DNA from: UBA6244 sp963676875
Lineage (GTDB): Bacteria > Bacteroidota > Bacteroidia > Bacteroidales > F082
Direction of reading: 5' to 3'
NCBI GenBank assembly: GCA_963676875.1
Contig: OY781436.1
Coordinates: 2,294,001 to 2,358,000, forward strand
DNA: 64,000 nucleotides
Shown here one piece after another: positions 18,445-26,210 of the stretch. Within the stretch, counting starts at the first letter, position 1, and every line of letters starts with the position of its first letter. Below the pieces are notes generated by a model, which did no database searches, was not told the DNA's origin, and saw nothing but the letters and a program-made list of their open reading frames with translations. The position numbers and the translations under genes were made by a program.

Positions 18445-18942
18445 ATGAAAACCATTTTCACCATTACTTTTATCCTCATCGCCTTGTTTTTTTCGTCCTG
18501 TTATGATTGCGAAAAGCAAACCAACCGCAGGGACGATAAAATGGCCATCGAAAATCTGCTGGAGCAATATGTGATTGCCAACGAAAAACAGGATTTTGCT
18601 TTAATTCAGAAAATCTGGGCTCCGGATACCGACATTATATTGTACGGAACCGACAGCGACGACCGCCTGATGGGGTGGATCAACATCAAGAACGCCGTAA
18701 AAGATCAGTTTTCTCAAATCAGCGAAACTTACATTTCCGTGTCTGACCAGTACATTAAAGTAAACTGTACCGGAAATACCGGTTGGTTTGCCGAACGGCT
18801 CAACTACAACTTCATTTACAAAGGACAGGCACGTACTTATGAGGGGCTGCGGTTTACGGGTGTGGTTCAAAAAATAGACGACCAATGGCTGTTGGTGCAG
18901 GCGCATCTTTCGGTGCCGGCTAGTGTTGGTGTGGGAAAGTAA
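18445..18942 (+). CDS. SnoaL-like/NTF2-fold lipoprotein
   Basis: 165 residues from the ATG at 18445. A lipoprotein signal (MKTIFTITFILIALFFSSC) precedes an NTF2-like domain: a helix with IENLLEQYVIANEKQDFALIQKIW, then strands ending in the GVVQKIDDQWLLVQAHLSVP motif typical of DUF4440/SnoaL_3 proteins. This fold makes a small ligand pocket; some relatives are enzymes, most are uncharacterised. Transcribed divergently from the atp operon. A weak TTG-N21-TATCTTCA promoter-like pair lies at 18381-18412. Confidence 0.8.
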   Translation: MKTIFTITFILIALFFSSCYDCEKQTNRRDDKMAIENLLEQYVIANEKQDFALIQKIWAPDTDIILYGTDSDDRLMGWINIKNAVKDQFSQISETYISVSDQYIKVNCTGNTGWFAERLNYNFIYKGQARTYEGLRFTGVVQKIDDQWLLVQAHLSVPASVGVGK

Positions 18943-19015
18943 GGATAATAAAGTGATTCAAGTGGGCTTGAGTGCCGAAATTACTTGAAGTTGGGGCAAC
19001 CCCCACATCCCGGGG

Positions 19016-19082
19016 TAAGCGTCCGCTTGTGCTTATGTCTCTACGTTGAACCCCAAACTGGCGCAAGCGTCCGCTTGTGCCT
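19016..19082. repeat. AAGCGTCCGCTT mini-hairpins, left edge of the accessory island
   Basis: Two hairpins built on AAGCG-tc-CGCTT: one at about 19017-19035 and a longer one, GCGCAAGCGTCCGCTTGTGC, at about 19061-19080. The same motif recurs at about 20617-20636, in decayed form at about 23036-23080, and as a short form near 44100. Confidence 0.7.
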
Positions 19083-19340
19083 ATATCTATGCGCCGGGCG
19101 CCTAAAATGAACCAAAGCACTTATATTACTAAAAGTTGAGTGTTTCAATCGCCCACCTGTTTCCAAAAAAAGCATGTTACCAAATCCACCGTCGGGATTA
19201 AACCCCATGTCGTGCCACCGGAACAGATATCCCGGTGGATCGGGTGAGAGGAAACGGGCAATGTGGAGGTGATTGGCCTTTTTTTCTATTTCGTAAGTGA
19301 CATTCGTATAGGTTGTTCCTGTTTCCTCAACTTCTATCAT
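19041..19340 (-). pseudogene. Truncated copy 1 of the repeated gene start
   Basis: The first ~70 residues (starting MIEVEETGTTYTNVTYEIE) closely match the start of the 336-residue gene at 21457-22467 and of the fragment at 20501-20896. After the shared GFGNMLFLETGGRLKH the frame runs into the mini-hairpin sequence and has no domain. It is a 5' gene fragment rather than a working gene. It contains FLSPDP, a motif found at the core/tip boundary of many Rhs proteins. Confidence 0.6.
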
Positions 19341-19448
19341 GCCCCAAATATTTGAAAGAAAATGATAGGAAAGTGAAGTTGGAGAATTGGTTTTAATGGG
19401 GAGGGGTTGGCATACTCGTTACCGCTTCGCTCAAACGAGTACGAGTGG
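19053..19448. repeat. Direct repeat A (~395 bp)
   Basis: From the CAAACTGGCGCAAGCG hairpin through the truncated gene start and about 100 bases of its upstream leader. Nearly identical to 20609-21005, in the same orientation. The leader holds a perfect 8-bp inverted repeat TACTCGTT/AACGAGTA (19413-19420 and 19434-19441). Bounds the toxin-antitoxin module on its left. Confidence 0.85.
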
Positions 19449-19492
19449 TGGAAACATTAGTAGATTATCATCCCAAACAAACCGAGAATTAT

Positions 19493-19527
19493 TGTTTTTA
19501 ATATCGTCTTATAATTCCGTATATTTG
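19493..19527 (+). promoter_or_regulatory. Promoter of the toxin-antitoxin module
   Basis: TATATTTG at 19520-19527 is an exact TAnnTTTG box, with TTG 24 bases earlier at 19493-19495. Transcription would begin near 19534, giving a leader of about 150 bases before the regulator gene at 19682. Confidence 0.5.
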
Positions 19528-19542
19528 CAATTGTACTGCATT

Positions 19543-19620
19543 ATAATACCGATTATGAATTGAAATGAGCTTTAAGTTCGCTTCGCTCCTGAAACCTCTT
19601 CAATTCTATATCGGCATTAT
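19543..19620 (+). promoter_or_regulatory. 22-bp inverted repeat in the leader of the toxin-antitoxin module
   Basis: Arms 19543-19564 (ATAATACCGATTATGAATTG...) and 19599-19620 match at 18 of 22 positions as inverted repeats, separated by 34 bases. It lies just after the promoter. It could be an operator for the XRE protein or form a stem in the mRNA leader. Confidence 0.5.
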
Positions 19621-19681
19621 ACATAAACAGCGTAGTGCTAACTTCAATTTATAGTTGGTATAAGACTCAAAATAGGATTAT

Positions 19682-20026
19682 ATGGACAAAATAGCGGTTA
19701 TTATAACGAACCTTAGAAAAGAAAAAAATTGGTCGCAGACCGTTTTAGCTAATCAAAGTGGCGTCTCTCGTGAGATGATTAGTAAATATGAAAGGGGCAT
19801 TGCCATCCCTTCCGTGGATGCTGCTAAAAAAATAGCTGATGCTTTCGGGGTGTCGTTAGATTATTTAGTGGGGGAAGGCATTAATTTCTCATTTGATAAG
19901 CAAACATTAAAAAGGTTGCAGGAGATTCAGGATATGAAGCCTGATTTTAAAGTACACCTGTTCTCTATTATTGATTCCGTAATCAGGGATTATAAAACAC
20001 AACAAGCTTACACATCTAAAATTTAA
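19682..20026 (+). CDS. XRE-family helix-turn-helix regulator
   Basis: 114 residues. The N-terminal HTH_3 domain (residues ~8-62) reads LRKEKNWSQTVLANQSGVSR with EMISKYERGIAIPSVDAAKKIADAFGVSLDYLVGEG, the classic Cro/CI pattern. The C-terminal tail (LKRLQEIQDMKPDFKVHLFSIIDS) is typical of Bacteroidota regulators linked to toxin-antitoxin or mobile loci. It precedes an antitoxin-like and a ParE-like gene by only 6 bases, so it likely represses the module through the inverted repeat upstream. Confidence 0.88.
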   Translation: MDKIAVIITNLRKEKNWSQTVLANQSGVSREMISKYERGIAIPSVDAAKKIADAFGVSLDYLVGEGINFSFDKQTLKRLQEIQDMKPDFKVHLFSIIDSVIRDYKTQQAYTSKI

Positions 20027-20032
20027 ACGACT

Positions 20033-20263
20033 ATGAATTTACAATATATTTCAGACAGCAAAGGGCAGACAACAGGCGTATTCATTCCGATAAATGAATG
20101 GAACGACCTTAAAAAAAAATACAAGGATATTGAACAGGAAGAAGTCAGTGTTCCCGAATGGCACAAAGATTTGGTTTTAAAACGTCTTGAAGATTATAAA
20201 CAAAATCCCGATTCTGCTTTGGATTTTGATTCCGCCATGGACGATATTGAAAAAGAACTGTAA
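20033..20263 (+). CDS. Type II antitoxin-like small protein
   Basis: 76 residues. The N-terminal strand-turn motif (LQYISDSKGQTTGVFIPINEWNDLKKKYK) resembles a short Phd/RelB-like dimerisation region, followed by an acidic helical tail (KRLEDYKQNPDSALDFDSAMDDIEKEL) like the toxin-wrapping segment of addiction-module antitoxins. Its stop codon overlaps the toxin start (TAATG at 20261-20265), indicating translational coupling. Confidence 0.8.
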   Translation: MNLQYISDSKGQTTGVFIPINEWNDLKKKYKDIEQEEVSVPEWHKDLVLKRLEDYKQNPDSALDFDSAMDDIEKEL

Positions 20264-20559
20264 TGTATAAATCAGTAATACTTCCTCTTGCAAAAGAAGA
20301 TATTCGGGAAGCTGCCAAATGGTATAATAAACAACAAAATGGACTTGGTAAAAGATTTACTGCAGAGGTTCGCGAAAAAGTTCATTTTATCAGGCAAAAC
20401 CCCAAAGCTTCAAATATCCGATATAGCAGCGTGAGAGCTGCCGTTTTAAACGCGTTCCCGTTTATGGTACATTACACAATTGATGAAAAGGACAAAACCA
20501 TTATCGTTTCGGCTGTTCTGCATACAAGTAGAGACCCAAAACTTTGGAAAAGCAGATAA
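20263..20559 (+). CDS. RelE/ParE-superfamily toxin
   Basis: 98 residues. The ParE-type pattern is clear: an N-terminal strand (YKSVILPLAKEDIREAAKWYNKQQNGLGKRF), two helices, then NIRYSSVRAAVLNAFPFMVHYTID and IIVSAVLHTSRDPKLW. Proteins of this group inhibit gyrase (ParE) or cleave mRNA on ribosomes (RelE); the AAVLNAFPFMVHY core is more ParE-like. Encoded as the third gene of a regulator-antitoxin-toxin operon. Confidence 0.88.
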   Translation: MYKSVILPLAKEDIREAAKWYNKQQNGLGKRFTAEVREKVHFIRQNPKASNIRYSSVRAAVLNAFPFMVHYTIDEKDKTIIVSAVLHTSRDPKLWKSR

Positions 20560-20896
20560 TACAAAAAGCCCCGGATTTCTCCGTGCTTGAATTCTGTAAA
20601 AAATCCCCCCAAACTGGCGCAAGCGTCCGCTTGTGCCCATATCTCTGCACTGGGCGCCTAAAATGAACCAAAGCGCTTACATTACTAAAAGCTGAGTGTT
20701 TCAATCGCCCACCGGTTTCCAAAAAAAGCATGTTACCAAATCCACCTCCGGGATTAAACCCCATATCCTGCCCCCTGAACAGATATTCCGGGGGATCGGG
20801 TGAGAGGAAACATGCAATGTGGAGGTGTTTGGCATCTGTTTCTATTTCGTAAGTACCATTCTTATAGGTTGTTCCTGTTTCCTCAACTTTTACCAT
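20501..20896 (-). pseudogene. Truncated copy 2 of the repeated gene start
   Basis: Starts MVKVEETGTTYKNGTYEIE and shares about 75 residues with copy 1 and about 50 with the full-length gene. Beyond GGRLKHSAFSNVSALVHF it reads through the mini-hairpin and antisense to the ParE-like gene, so that part is not meaningful coding. Interpreted as a 5' gene fragment left by duplication. Confidence 0.6.
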
Positions 20897-21005
20897 GACC
20901 CAAATATATAAAAGAAAATGATAGGTAAGTGAAGTTGGAGAATTGGTTTTAGTGGAGAGGGGTTGGCATACTCGTTACCGCTTCGCTCAAACGAGTACGA
21001 GTAAA
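20609..21005. repeat. Direct repeat B (~395 bp)
   Basis: Second copy of repeat A, 1556 bases to its right and in the same orientation. Includes the GCGCAAGCGTCCGCTTGTGC hairpin, the truncated gene start and the leader with TACTCGTT/AACGAGTA. Together with repeat A it encloses the toxin-antitoxin module. Confidence 0.85.
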
Positions 21006-21055
21006 GGGAAGAACTTTCTGGATGGGAAAGCTAAACGATTGCTCAGGCTTTTTCT

Positions 21056-21460
21056 TTATTCATCTTTTAATGTTAGTTTTTGGGAAATACTTAATTCCTC
21101 TCGCTTTTGCAAATACTCTCTTTTGGTATAAGGTCCGTATGTTAAATCCGTCTTCTTTACAATGATATAATATGATAAGGAATCTTCCCCGACATATGAA
21201 CTATCTATTTTTTGTGTAGCTATTATAAAATTAGCATTGCTTTTTGCACTAACTACAATTCCGTGCACTTTGATATCATTAAATACATTCTTTTTTGTTG
21301 CTTTATAAATTATGGATCCATCAGGAAAACCAATATCAATAGCTTCGTATTCAGGCAAAAAATAGTAATTATCACCTAAATCTTGCTCATCATTTCCCCA
21401 GAATATAAATATAATTATTGCAACAGATATTATTATGATTGTAACGATCCTTTTTTTCAT
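21056..21460 (-). CDS. Small membrane-anchored protein coupled to the 336-residue gene; candidate immunity protein
   Basis: 134 residues from the ATG at 21460, which overlaps the upstream stop as ATGA, so translation is coupled. One N-terminal membrane helix (KKRIVTIIIISVAIIIFIFW) is followed by a soluble domain (YYFLPEYEAIDIGFPDGSII, FIIATQKIDSSYVGEDSLSYYIIVKK). The pattern recalls DUF3997-type proteins, though I cannot confirm this. A small anchored protein directly behind a variable-tip gene is the arrangement of immunity proteins in polymorphic toxin loci; that role is an inference. Visibly A+T-rich. Confidence 0.65.
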   Translation of the reverse strand: MKKRIVTIIIISVAIIIFIFWGNDEQDLGDNYYFLPEYEAIDIGFPDGSIIYKATKKNVFNDIKVHGIVVSAKSNANFIIATQKIDSSYVGEDSLSYYIIVKKTDLTYGPYTKREYLQKREELSISQKLTLKDE

Positions 21461-22467
21461 TTTATCCAAATATTTGGGTTGCTATAATATATCATAAAGT
21501 TTATTCCTTCTCCTGAAGGTCTACCAAACCAAGTCATTAAGTTTCGGACTCTATTTTCCGTTGAATTATTTGGTCTGTAATTATAATGATATAATTGATC
21601 TAAAACTATGACCTGCGAGGGACCAACTACTTCAAAAGAAGTTCCCCCATAAGTTGCTGCAGTTTCGTAAGGAAGCTTACGAAAGGCATCTGTTGTGCTT
21701 ATTGCAAATGTATCTCCAGAAGATAGCCCTTTAGGAACCTGTAAACCCGTCCAATTAATTTTTGAATTGTCTACTGTAACTCCAACACCTTTACCATTTA
21801 GCCACCAATTATCAGCTTCATTCTTTTGAAATATACCATCACCGTTTAAATCCCAACCCCCACCGGCTTGATCCTCATCCCCCACCAATATTTCCCCTAC
21901 TATACCAAGAGAATTTATCAAAACGGGATTAAACAGTAGTTGATTTCCTGCTGCATCCGAAAAACCAAAGTAAATATACTTACCGCTTTCGGTTTTGCTG
22001 TAGTAGGCAGAACCAATGTACTTGCCCTGGTTTTGTATTGCGTTGGTGACTCCCTGGTTGTCTTGAGATTCCTTTTGTTGCTGGCGTACCATGTTAATGG
22101 TTATTTCACCTCTGCGCCATTGTTCAAACCTTGGTGAATCCCCCGACCAAATGCTCCATCCAATTTTCGATGCATCGCTACCATAGGTTGCATTGAAGGT
22201 TTGGGTGTTCATGAGCAGGAAATTGCCGTATTCACTTCTGTACCCATCACTCCAATGATTTCCCGAGCCGGGACCAATGTATCCATTGGGGGTGTACCAA
22301 AAGTTGCCGGATTGACCTCCGGGATTAAACCCCATATCCTGCCCCCTGAACAGATATCCCGGGAACTCGGGTGCGAGGAAACATGCAATGTGGAGGTGAT
22401 TGGCATCTGTTTCTATTTCGTAAGTGCCATTCGTGTAGGTTGTTGCTATTTCCTCAACTTTTACCAT
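21457..22467 (-). CDS. Unrecognised 336-residue protein, full-length member of the repeated family; candidate orphan toxin tip
   Basis: The first ~50 residues are shared with the two truncated copies. No signal peptide is seen. The rest is unique: a Gly/Trp/Asn-rich part (GNHWSDGYRSEYGNFL), a Gln-rich link (RQQQKESQDNQG), an EF-hand-like loop DLNGDGIFQKNE, then a C-terminal domain (residues ~220-336, TWFGRPSGEGINFMIYY). Its stop overlaps the start of the downstream membrane-anchored gene. Shared head plus variable tail plus small partner suggests a polymorphic toxin cassette. The enzymatic class of the tip is unknown. Confidence 0.6.
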   Translation of the reverse strand: MVKVEEIATTYTNGTYEIETDANHLHIACFLAPEFPGYLFRGQDMGFNPGGQSGNFWYTPNGYIGPGSGNHWSDGYRSEYGNFLLMNTQTFNATYGSDASKIGWSIWSGDSPRFEQWRRGEITINMVRQQQKESQDNQGVTNAIQNQGKYIGSAYYSKTESGKYIYFGFSDAAGNQLLFNPVLINSLGIVGEILVGDEDQAGGGWDLNGDGIFQKNEADNWWLNGKGVGVTVDNSKINWTGLQVPKGLSSGDTFAISTTDAFRKLPYETAATYGGTSFEVVGPSQVIVLDQLYHYNYRPNNSTENRVRNLMTWFGRPSGEGINFMIYYSNPNIWIK

Positions 22468-22580
22468 GACCCAAATATATAAAAGAAAATGATGGAAAGT
22501 GAAGTTGGAGAATTGGTTTTAGTGGAGAGGGGTTGGCATACTCGTTACCGCTTCGCTCAAACGAGTACGAGTGGTGGGGG
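22309..22580. repeat. Direct repeat C (shorter, ~270 bp)
   Basis: Third copy of the leader plus gene start found in repeats A and B. It covers the leader with the TACTCGTT/AACGAGTA inverted repeat and the first ~50 codons, then diverges at the CTCCGGGATTAAACCCC segment where the full-length gene continues into its own tail. Confidence 0.82.
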
Positions 22581-22587
22581 AAATGAA

Positions 22588-22953
22588 CTAATTATTTTTT
22601 AGAATTGTTAAAATAATTCCTGTAACAACTTGCGAAGAAAAAGCAAGTATAAAAAATACAATTCCAAACAATTTCAAAACCCATTTGGTTGATGATTCAT
22701 ACATATTTAGATTTTTCCTTAGCCTCCCTTGATTTAAAAAGTACCAACGAAAAACTATAAAAAGAACACCGAAAGTGATAAAAAAGGAATAAATATTTAG
22801 TATTCTTATTTTCATATAATATTCAACCCAAAGAGACGCTGATACAATGATGGAAAAAAAGGAAACAGCCAGTAGGGTAGCCGCAACTTGGCTGCGACCT
22901 AATATTGCTTTTCTTGGGACAAAACTGAAAATTATAATATAAAGGTAATTCAT
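22588..22953 (-). CDS. Small integral membrane protein; candidate orphan immunity protein
   Basis: 121 residues from ATG at 22953, with about three membrane helices (roughly 22-42, 52-72 and 90-115). No family recognised. A+T-rich like the 134-residue gene. It lies immediately before repeat C on the same strand, where the immunity gene of a lost upstream cassette would be expected. That interpretation rests only on position and topology. Confidence 0.6.
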   Translation of the reverse strand: MNYLYIIIFSFVPRKAILGRSQVAATLLAVSFFSIIVSASLWVEYYMKIRILNIYSFFITFGVLFIVFRWYFLNQGRLRKNLNMYESSTKWVLKLFGIVFFILAFSSQVVTGIILTILKNN

Positions 22954-23270
22954 GTCACTATCATTTACGGTTTAAACCCAAAATTATCATTTATCCATGC
23001 ATCAGCAGCATCGCCAGCAGCAAGTCGATATCCCCCAAACTGGCGCGAGCGTCCCCGAACTGCCGCAAGCGCACGTATGTGCCTGTGATTCGTCCTTCTT
23101 TGGGAGCGGTGGTTTTATCAAAAAAGGTTGCCAAAAGGTCTTTCTGATTAACTTATGTCACCAAAAAATCACCTCCCTGATTTTGGTAAGAATTGACCCC
23201 GAACGTATTTATAAAAGCCCGTGTTCATACTAAACAAATCAACAAATCAACAAATCAACAAACCAACAAC

Positions 23271-24233
23271 TCACCCATTCTTCACCCCAATCAATTCTCC
23301 CGCGATGCTCACCGCAATTTCTTCGGGACTTTGACTCTTGATATCCAGACCGATGGGCGCATGAACTTTTTGGAGCAGTTCTTTTGAAACGCCTTTGTCT
23401 TCCATCCGGCCAAAGATGGTCGCCACCTTCGATTTGCTTCCCATCATGCCCAAATACCCCAGATTTTTGTGGATGAGTTGCGACAATACCAAGGCATCAC
23501 TGGTGTGAAACTGGGTCATAATCACCACCATGATAGGTGGGCCTTCGGGAATATACTTACTCACCTCTTTATAATCGATGATCCTTTTCTCGTGGGCAAA
23601 ATGGTTGTCAACAAAGGTGTTCACCCCCTCGCGGTTGTCAAAAACAGTGATGTGAAAATCCAACAAGGCAAGTTGTTGCGACAAGGCCCAACTCACGTGT
23701 CCTCCGCCCACAATATACACCTGGTGTTGTTTGCCCGGAACTTCTGAAAAGAGCCAATCATTTCCCTCGAGATTTTGAGGCTTGGGCATTTTTTTGTGGG
23801 GGCCCGATTCTTCAAGTATGATTCCTTTGGGGCTGTAGTACAGTTGGATGGGTTTTTTCCGCTGCATGGCCAAAACCATCTCCTGCACCAGCTCCCGCTG
23901 TGTTTTGCCTATGGGAAAAAATGCGATGGTCTGGTTTCCGGAGCAGATCATTCCTGAAGGACTATCGCTGTCGGCATGATGGCTTTCCTTTTTCAGAAAA
24001 ATTTTATCGTCGCCCTGATGCAGCATTTTTTTGCACTGCTCCACCAACCGGTGTTCCATGGTGCCGCCACCAATGGAGCCCGTAAGTTCGCCATCAGCGC
24101 TTACCACCATTTTAAAACCCTTTCGTCCGGGGCTGCTACCCTGGCTTTCCACAATCACCAACAGGTAGGAGGGAAGGTCAAGTTGGATTTTTTCGGCCAA
24201 AAATTGCCAAATGTTCAGGTCTTTGTTTTTCAT
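23271..24233 (-). CDS. XdhC/CoxI-family protein
   Basis: 320 residues. The N-terminal XdhC_CoxI domain (SSPGRKGFKMVVSADGELTGSIGGGTMEH) and C-terminal Rossmann domain (QVYIVGGGHVSWALSQQLALLDFHITVFDN) give the full two-domain structure. Family members bind molybdenum cofactor and load it, usually sulfurated, into xanthine dehydrogenase-like enzymes. No molybdenum hydroxylase is nearby; the gene follows dnaG by 3 bases instead. The true client must be encoded elsewhere. Confidence 0.9.
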   Translation of the reverse strand: MKNKDLNIWQFLAEKIQLDLPSYLLVIVESQGSSPGRKGFKMVVSADGELTGSIGGGTMEHRLVEQCKKMLHQGDDKIFLKKESHHADSDSPSGMICSGNQTIAFFPIGKTQRELVQEMVLAMQRKKPIQLYYSPKGIILEESGPHKKMPKPQNLEGNDWLFSEVPGKQHQVYIVGGGHVSWALSQQLALLDFHITVFDNREGVNTFVDNHFAHEKRIIDYKEVSKYIPEGPPIMVVIMTQFHTSDALVLSQLIHKNLGYLGMMGSKSKVATIFGRMEDKGVSKELLQKVHAPIGLDIKSQSPEEIAVSIAGELIGVKNG

Positions 24234-24236
24234 GGT

Positions 24237-26174
24237 TTAAAAATTCATGGGACGGTTGAGCTCTTTGGCAATGAGAATTTCCAGCTGTTTCATTTCGTAA
24301 TGCTGCTGCATGAGTACAAAAATCTCCGCTTCATCGGTGGTGGTTTGCATTTTTTTGGCAATTTCCTTGAGCTGTTTGCCAATCAGCCGGTGTTTGAAGG
24401 CCATCAGCACTTCTATGGCATTTTGCCGCAACTCGTCCGATTCGGTTTTTACGTATATGTGGTTTTTTTCCCAGTTCTCACTCAGGTGGTGAGGCGACGT
24501 AACCAATTGAATGGCTGTTTGTGAAATTTCCGTGTCAGGATGGTTCACAAAAAATGTTTCTCCAACGGTTTGTCCTTTTTCGGTAGCTTTTTCGTATTCG
24601 TCAAATATCTTGTTGTACACCGGGTTTTCAAATTCAAGTCCGTCTGCTTTTAGGTCGCTGACAAAATAAGCCGCAATGCTCAGGGTGATATCTTCCTCAG
24701 TTTCTTCATCCTTCATGGTAATGAGTTCGTTACCGTACGTAAGCACCCACCTGATGATTTCATCTTCGTGGAATTTTATATTCAGAGGATCGGCCACCAC
24801 CTGATCTTCAATGGATTGCATGGGAGTTTCGGAAGGTAGTTGTGCCGATTCTACCTCATGCTTTTTGCCAAATTTATTCCGGAGCAGCTTGTTGAGTTCG
24901 TTCATCAATGTTTGCTCGGGCATGCCCATCACTGTACTGCATTCCTGGATATAAACTGTCCGGTCGATGGCATTGGGAATGAGCGAGATGGACTGAACGA
25001 TTTCCTTAATTAACCCTGCGCGTTCGGTGGGACTTCCTTCGGTTTCCCTGAGCAGGAGGTTGGTTTTGAAGGTGAGAAAATCCACCGCATTTTTTTTGAT
25101 AAACTCCTCTGTTTCGCTGGTGCGATGACTTTTAGCAAACGAATCCGGATCTTCCCCTTCCGGGAAAAGCACCACCTTCACATTCATGCCCTGTTCCAAA
25201 ATCAAATCGATGCCCCGAAAGGAAGCCTTGATACCCGCCGGATCGCCGTCGTACAGAATGGTGATGTTGGGGGTATAGCGTTTGATGAGCTTGATTTGAT
25301 CCACCGTGAGCGAGGTTCCCGACGACGACACCACATTTTTAATGCCCGCCTGATGGAGCGAAATCACATCGGTGTACCCTTCCACCAAAAAGCAATTGTT
25401 TTGCTTTGAAATGTCGGTACGAGCGAAGAAAATTCCGTAAAGCACCTTGCTTTTCAGGTAAATTTCCGATTCGGGCGAGTTGAGGTATTTGGCCTTTGAT
25501 TTGTCTGACGACAGAATGCGTGCTCCGAAACCAATCACTTTTCCCGTGAGGTTGTGAATGGGAAACATCACCCTTCCGCGAAAGCGGTCGAATAGCTTTC
25601 CGTCCTTTTCGATGGTAAGTCCGGTTTTTACTAAGACTTCCTTTTTAAAACCATTTTTCAGGGCTTCCTTGGTGTAGTCGTCCCAGCTTTCGTGCGCGTA
25701 GCCCAGTTCAAATTCGCGGATGGTGCCTTCCCTGAAATCACGTTCTTTAAAGTAGGTGAGCCCGATGGCTTTTCCGGCTTCCGACTCAAACAGGTTTTTT
25801 ATAAAATATTGATTGACAAAGGTATTTACCGCAAAAAGGCTCTCTCGTTCGTCCAGTTCCTGCTGTTTTTCGGGAGTCATTTCCTCCTCTTCAATTTCAA
25901 TACTGTAGCGCTTGGCCAAATATTTGAGGGCCTCCGGATAGCTGTAATGTTCGTGTTCCATTACGAAATTCACCACGTTTCCGGCCTTTCCGCAACCAAA
26001 ACACTTGTATATGCCCTTGGATGGCGACACGCTGAACGAAGGTGTTTTTTCGTTATGAAACGGACACAATCCCAAATAGTTGGCACCACGTTTTTTGAGG
26101 GTAACAAAATCACCTATCACGTCTTCCACGTGGGCAGTTTCAAGAATGGTTTGTATGGTGCCTTGGTCTATCAA
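24237..26174 (-). CDS. dnaG: DNA primase
   Basis: 645 residues. Makes RNA primers at the replication fork. The CHC2 zinc finger uses Cys37, His40, Cys58 and Cys61. The TOPRIM catalytic core is visible as LVEGYTDVISLHQAG with the metal-binding acidic pair in ILYDGDPAGIKAS. The C-terminal ~200 residues are the helicase-binding region, poorly conserved as usual. The usual rpsU/rpoD neighbours are absent. Confidence 0.97.
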   Translation of the reverse strand: MIDQGTIQTILETAHVEDVIGDFVTLKKRGANYLGLCPFHNEKTPSFSVSPSKGIYKCFGCGKAGNVVNFVMEHEHYSYPEALKYLAKRYSIEIEEEEMTPEKQQELDERESLFAVNTFVNQYFIKNLFESEAGKAIGLTYFKERDFREGTIREFELGYAHESWDDYTKEALKNGFKKEVLVKTGLTIEKDGKLFDRFRGRVMFPIHNLTGKVIGFGARILSSDKSKAKYLNSPESEIYLKSKVLYGIFFARTDISKQNNCFLVEGYTDVISLHQAGIKNVVSSSGTSLTVDQIKLIKRYTPNITILYDGDPAGIKASFRGIDLILEQGMNVKVVLFPEGEDPDSFAKSHRTSETEEFIKKNAVDFLTFKTNLLLRETEGSPTERAGLIKEIVQSISLIPNAIDRTVYIQECSTVMGMPEQTLMNELNKLLRNKFGKKHEVESAQLPSETPMQSIEDQVVADPLNIKFHEDEIIRWVLTYGNELITMKDEETEEDITLSIAAYFVSDLKADGLEFENPVYNKIFDEYEKATEKGQTVGETFFVNHPDTEISQTAIQLVTSPHHLSENWEKNHIYVKTESDELRQNAIEVLMAFKHRLIGKQLKEIAKKMQTTTDEAEIFVLMQQHYEMKQLEILIAKELNRPMNF

Positions 26175-26210
26175 AAAGGATTGAATTAATTTAAAAATGA
26201 GCTGTCGATA

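Noticed and set aside
19041..22467. Calling the repeated family Rhs proteins outright
   Set aside because: FLSPDP is the only Rhs-like motif seen; the typical YD repeats and the downstream NRYSY...DPSG segment are absent, so only a cassette-like resemblance is claimed.
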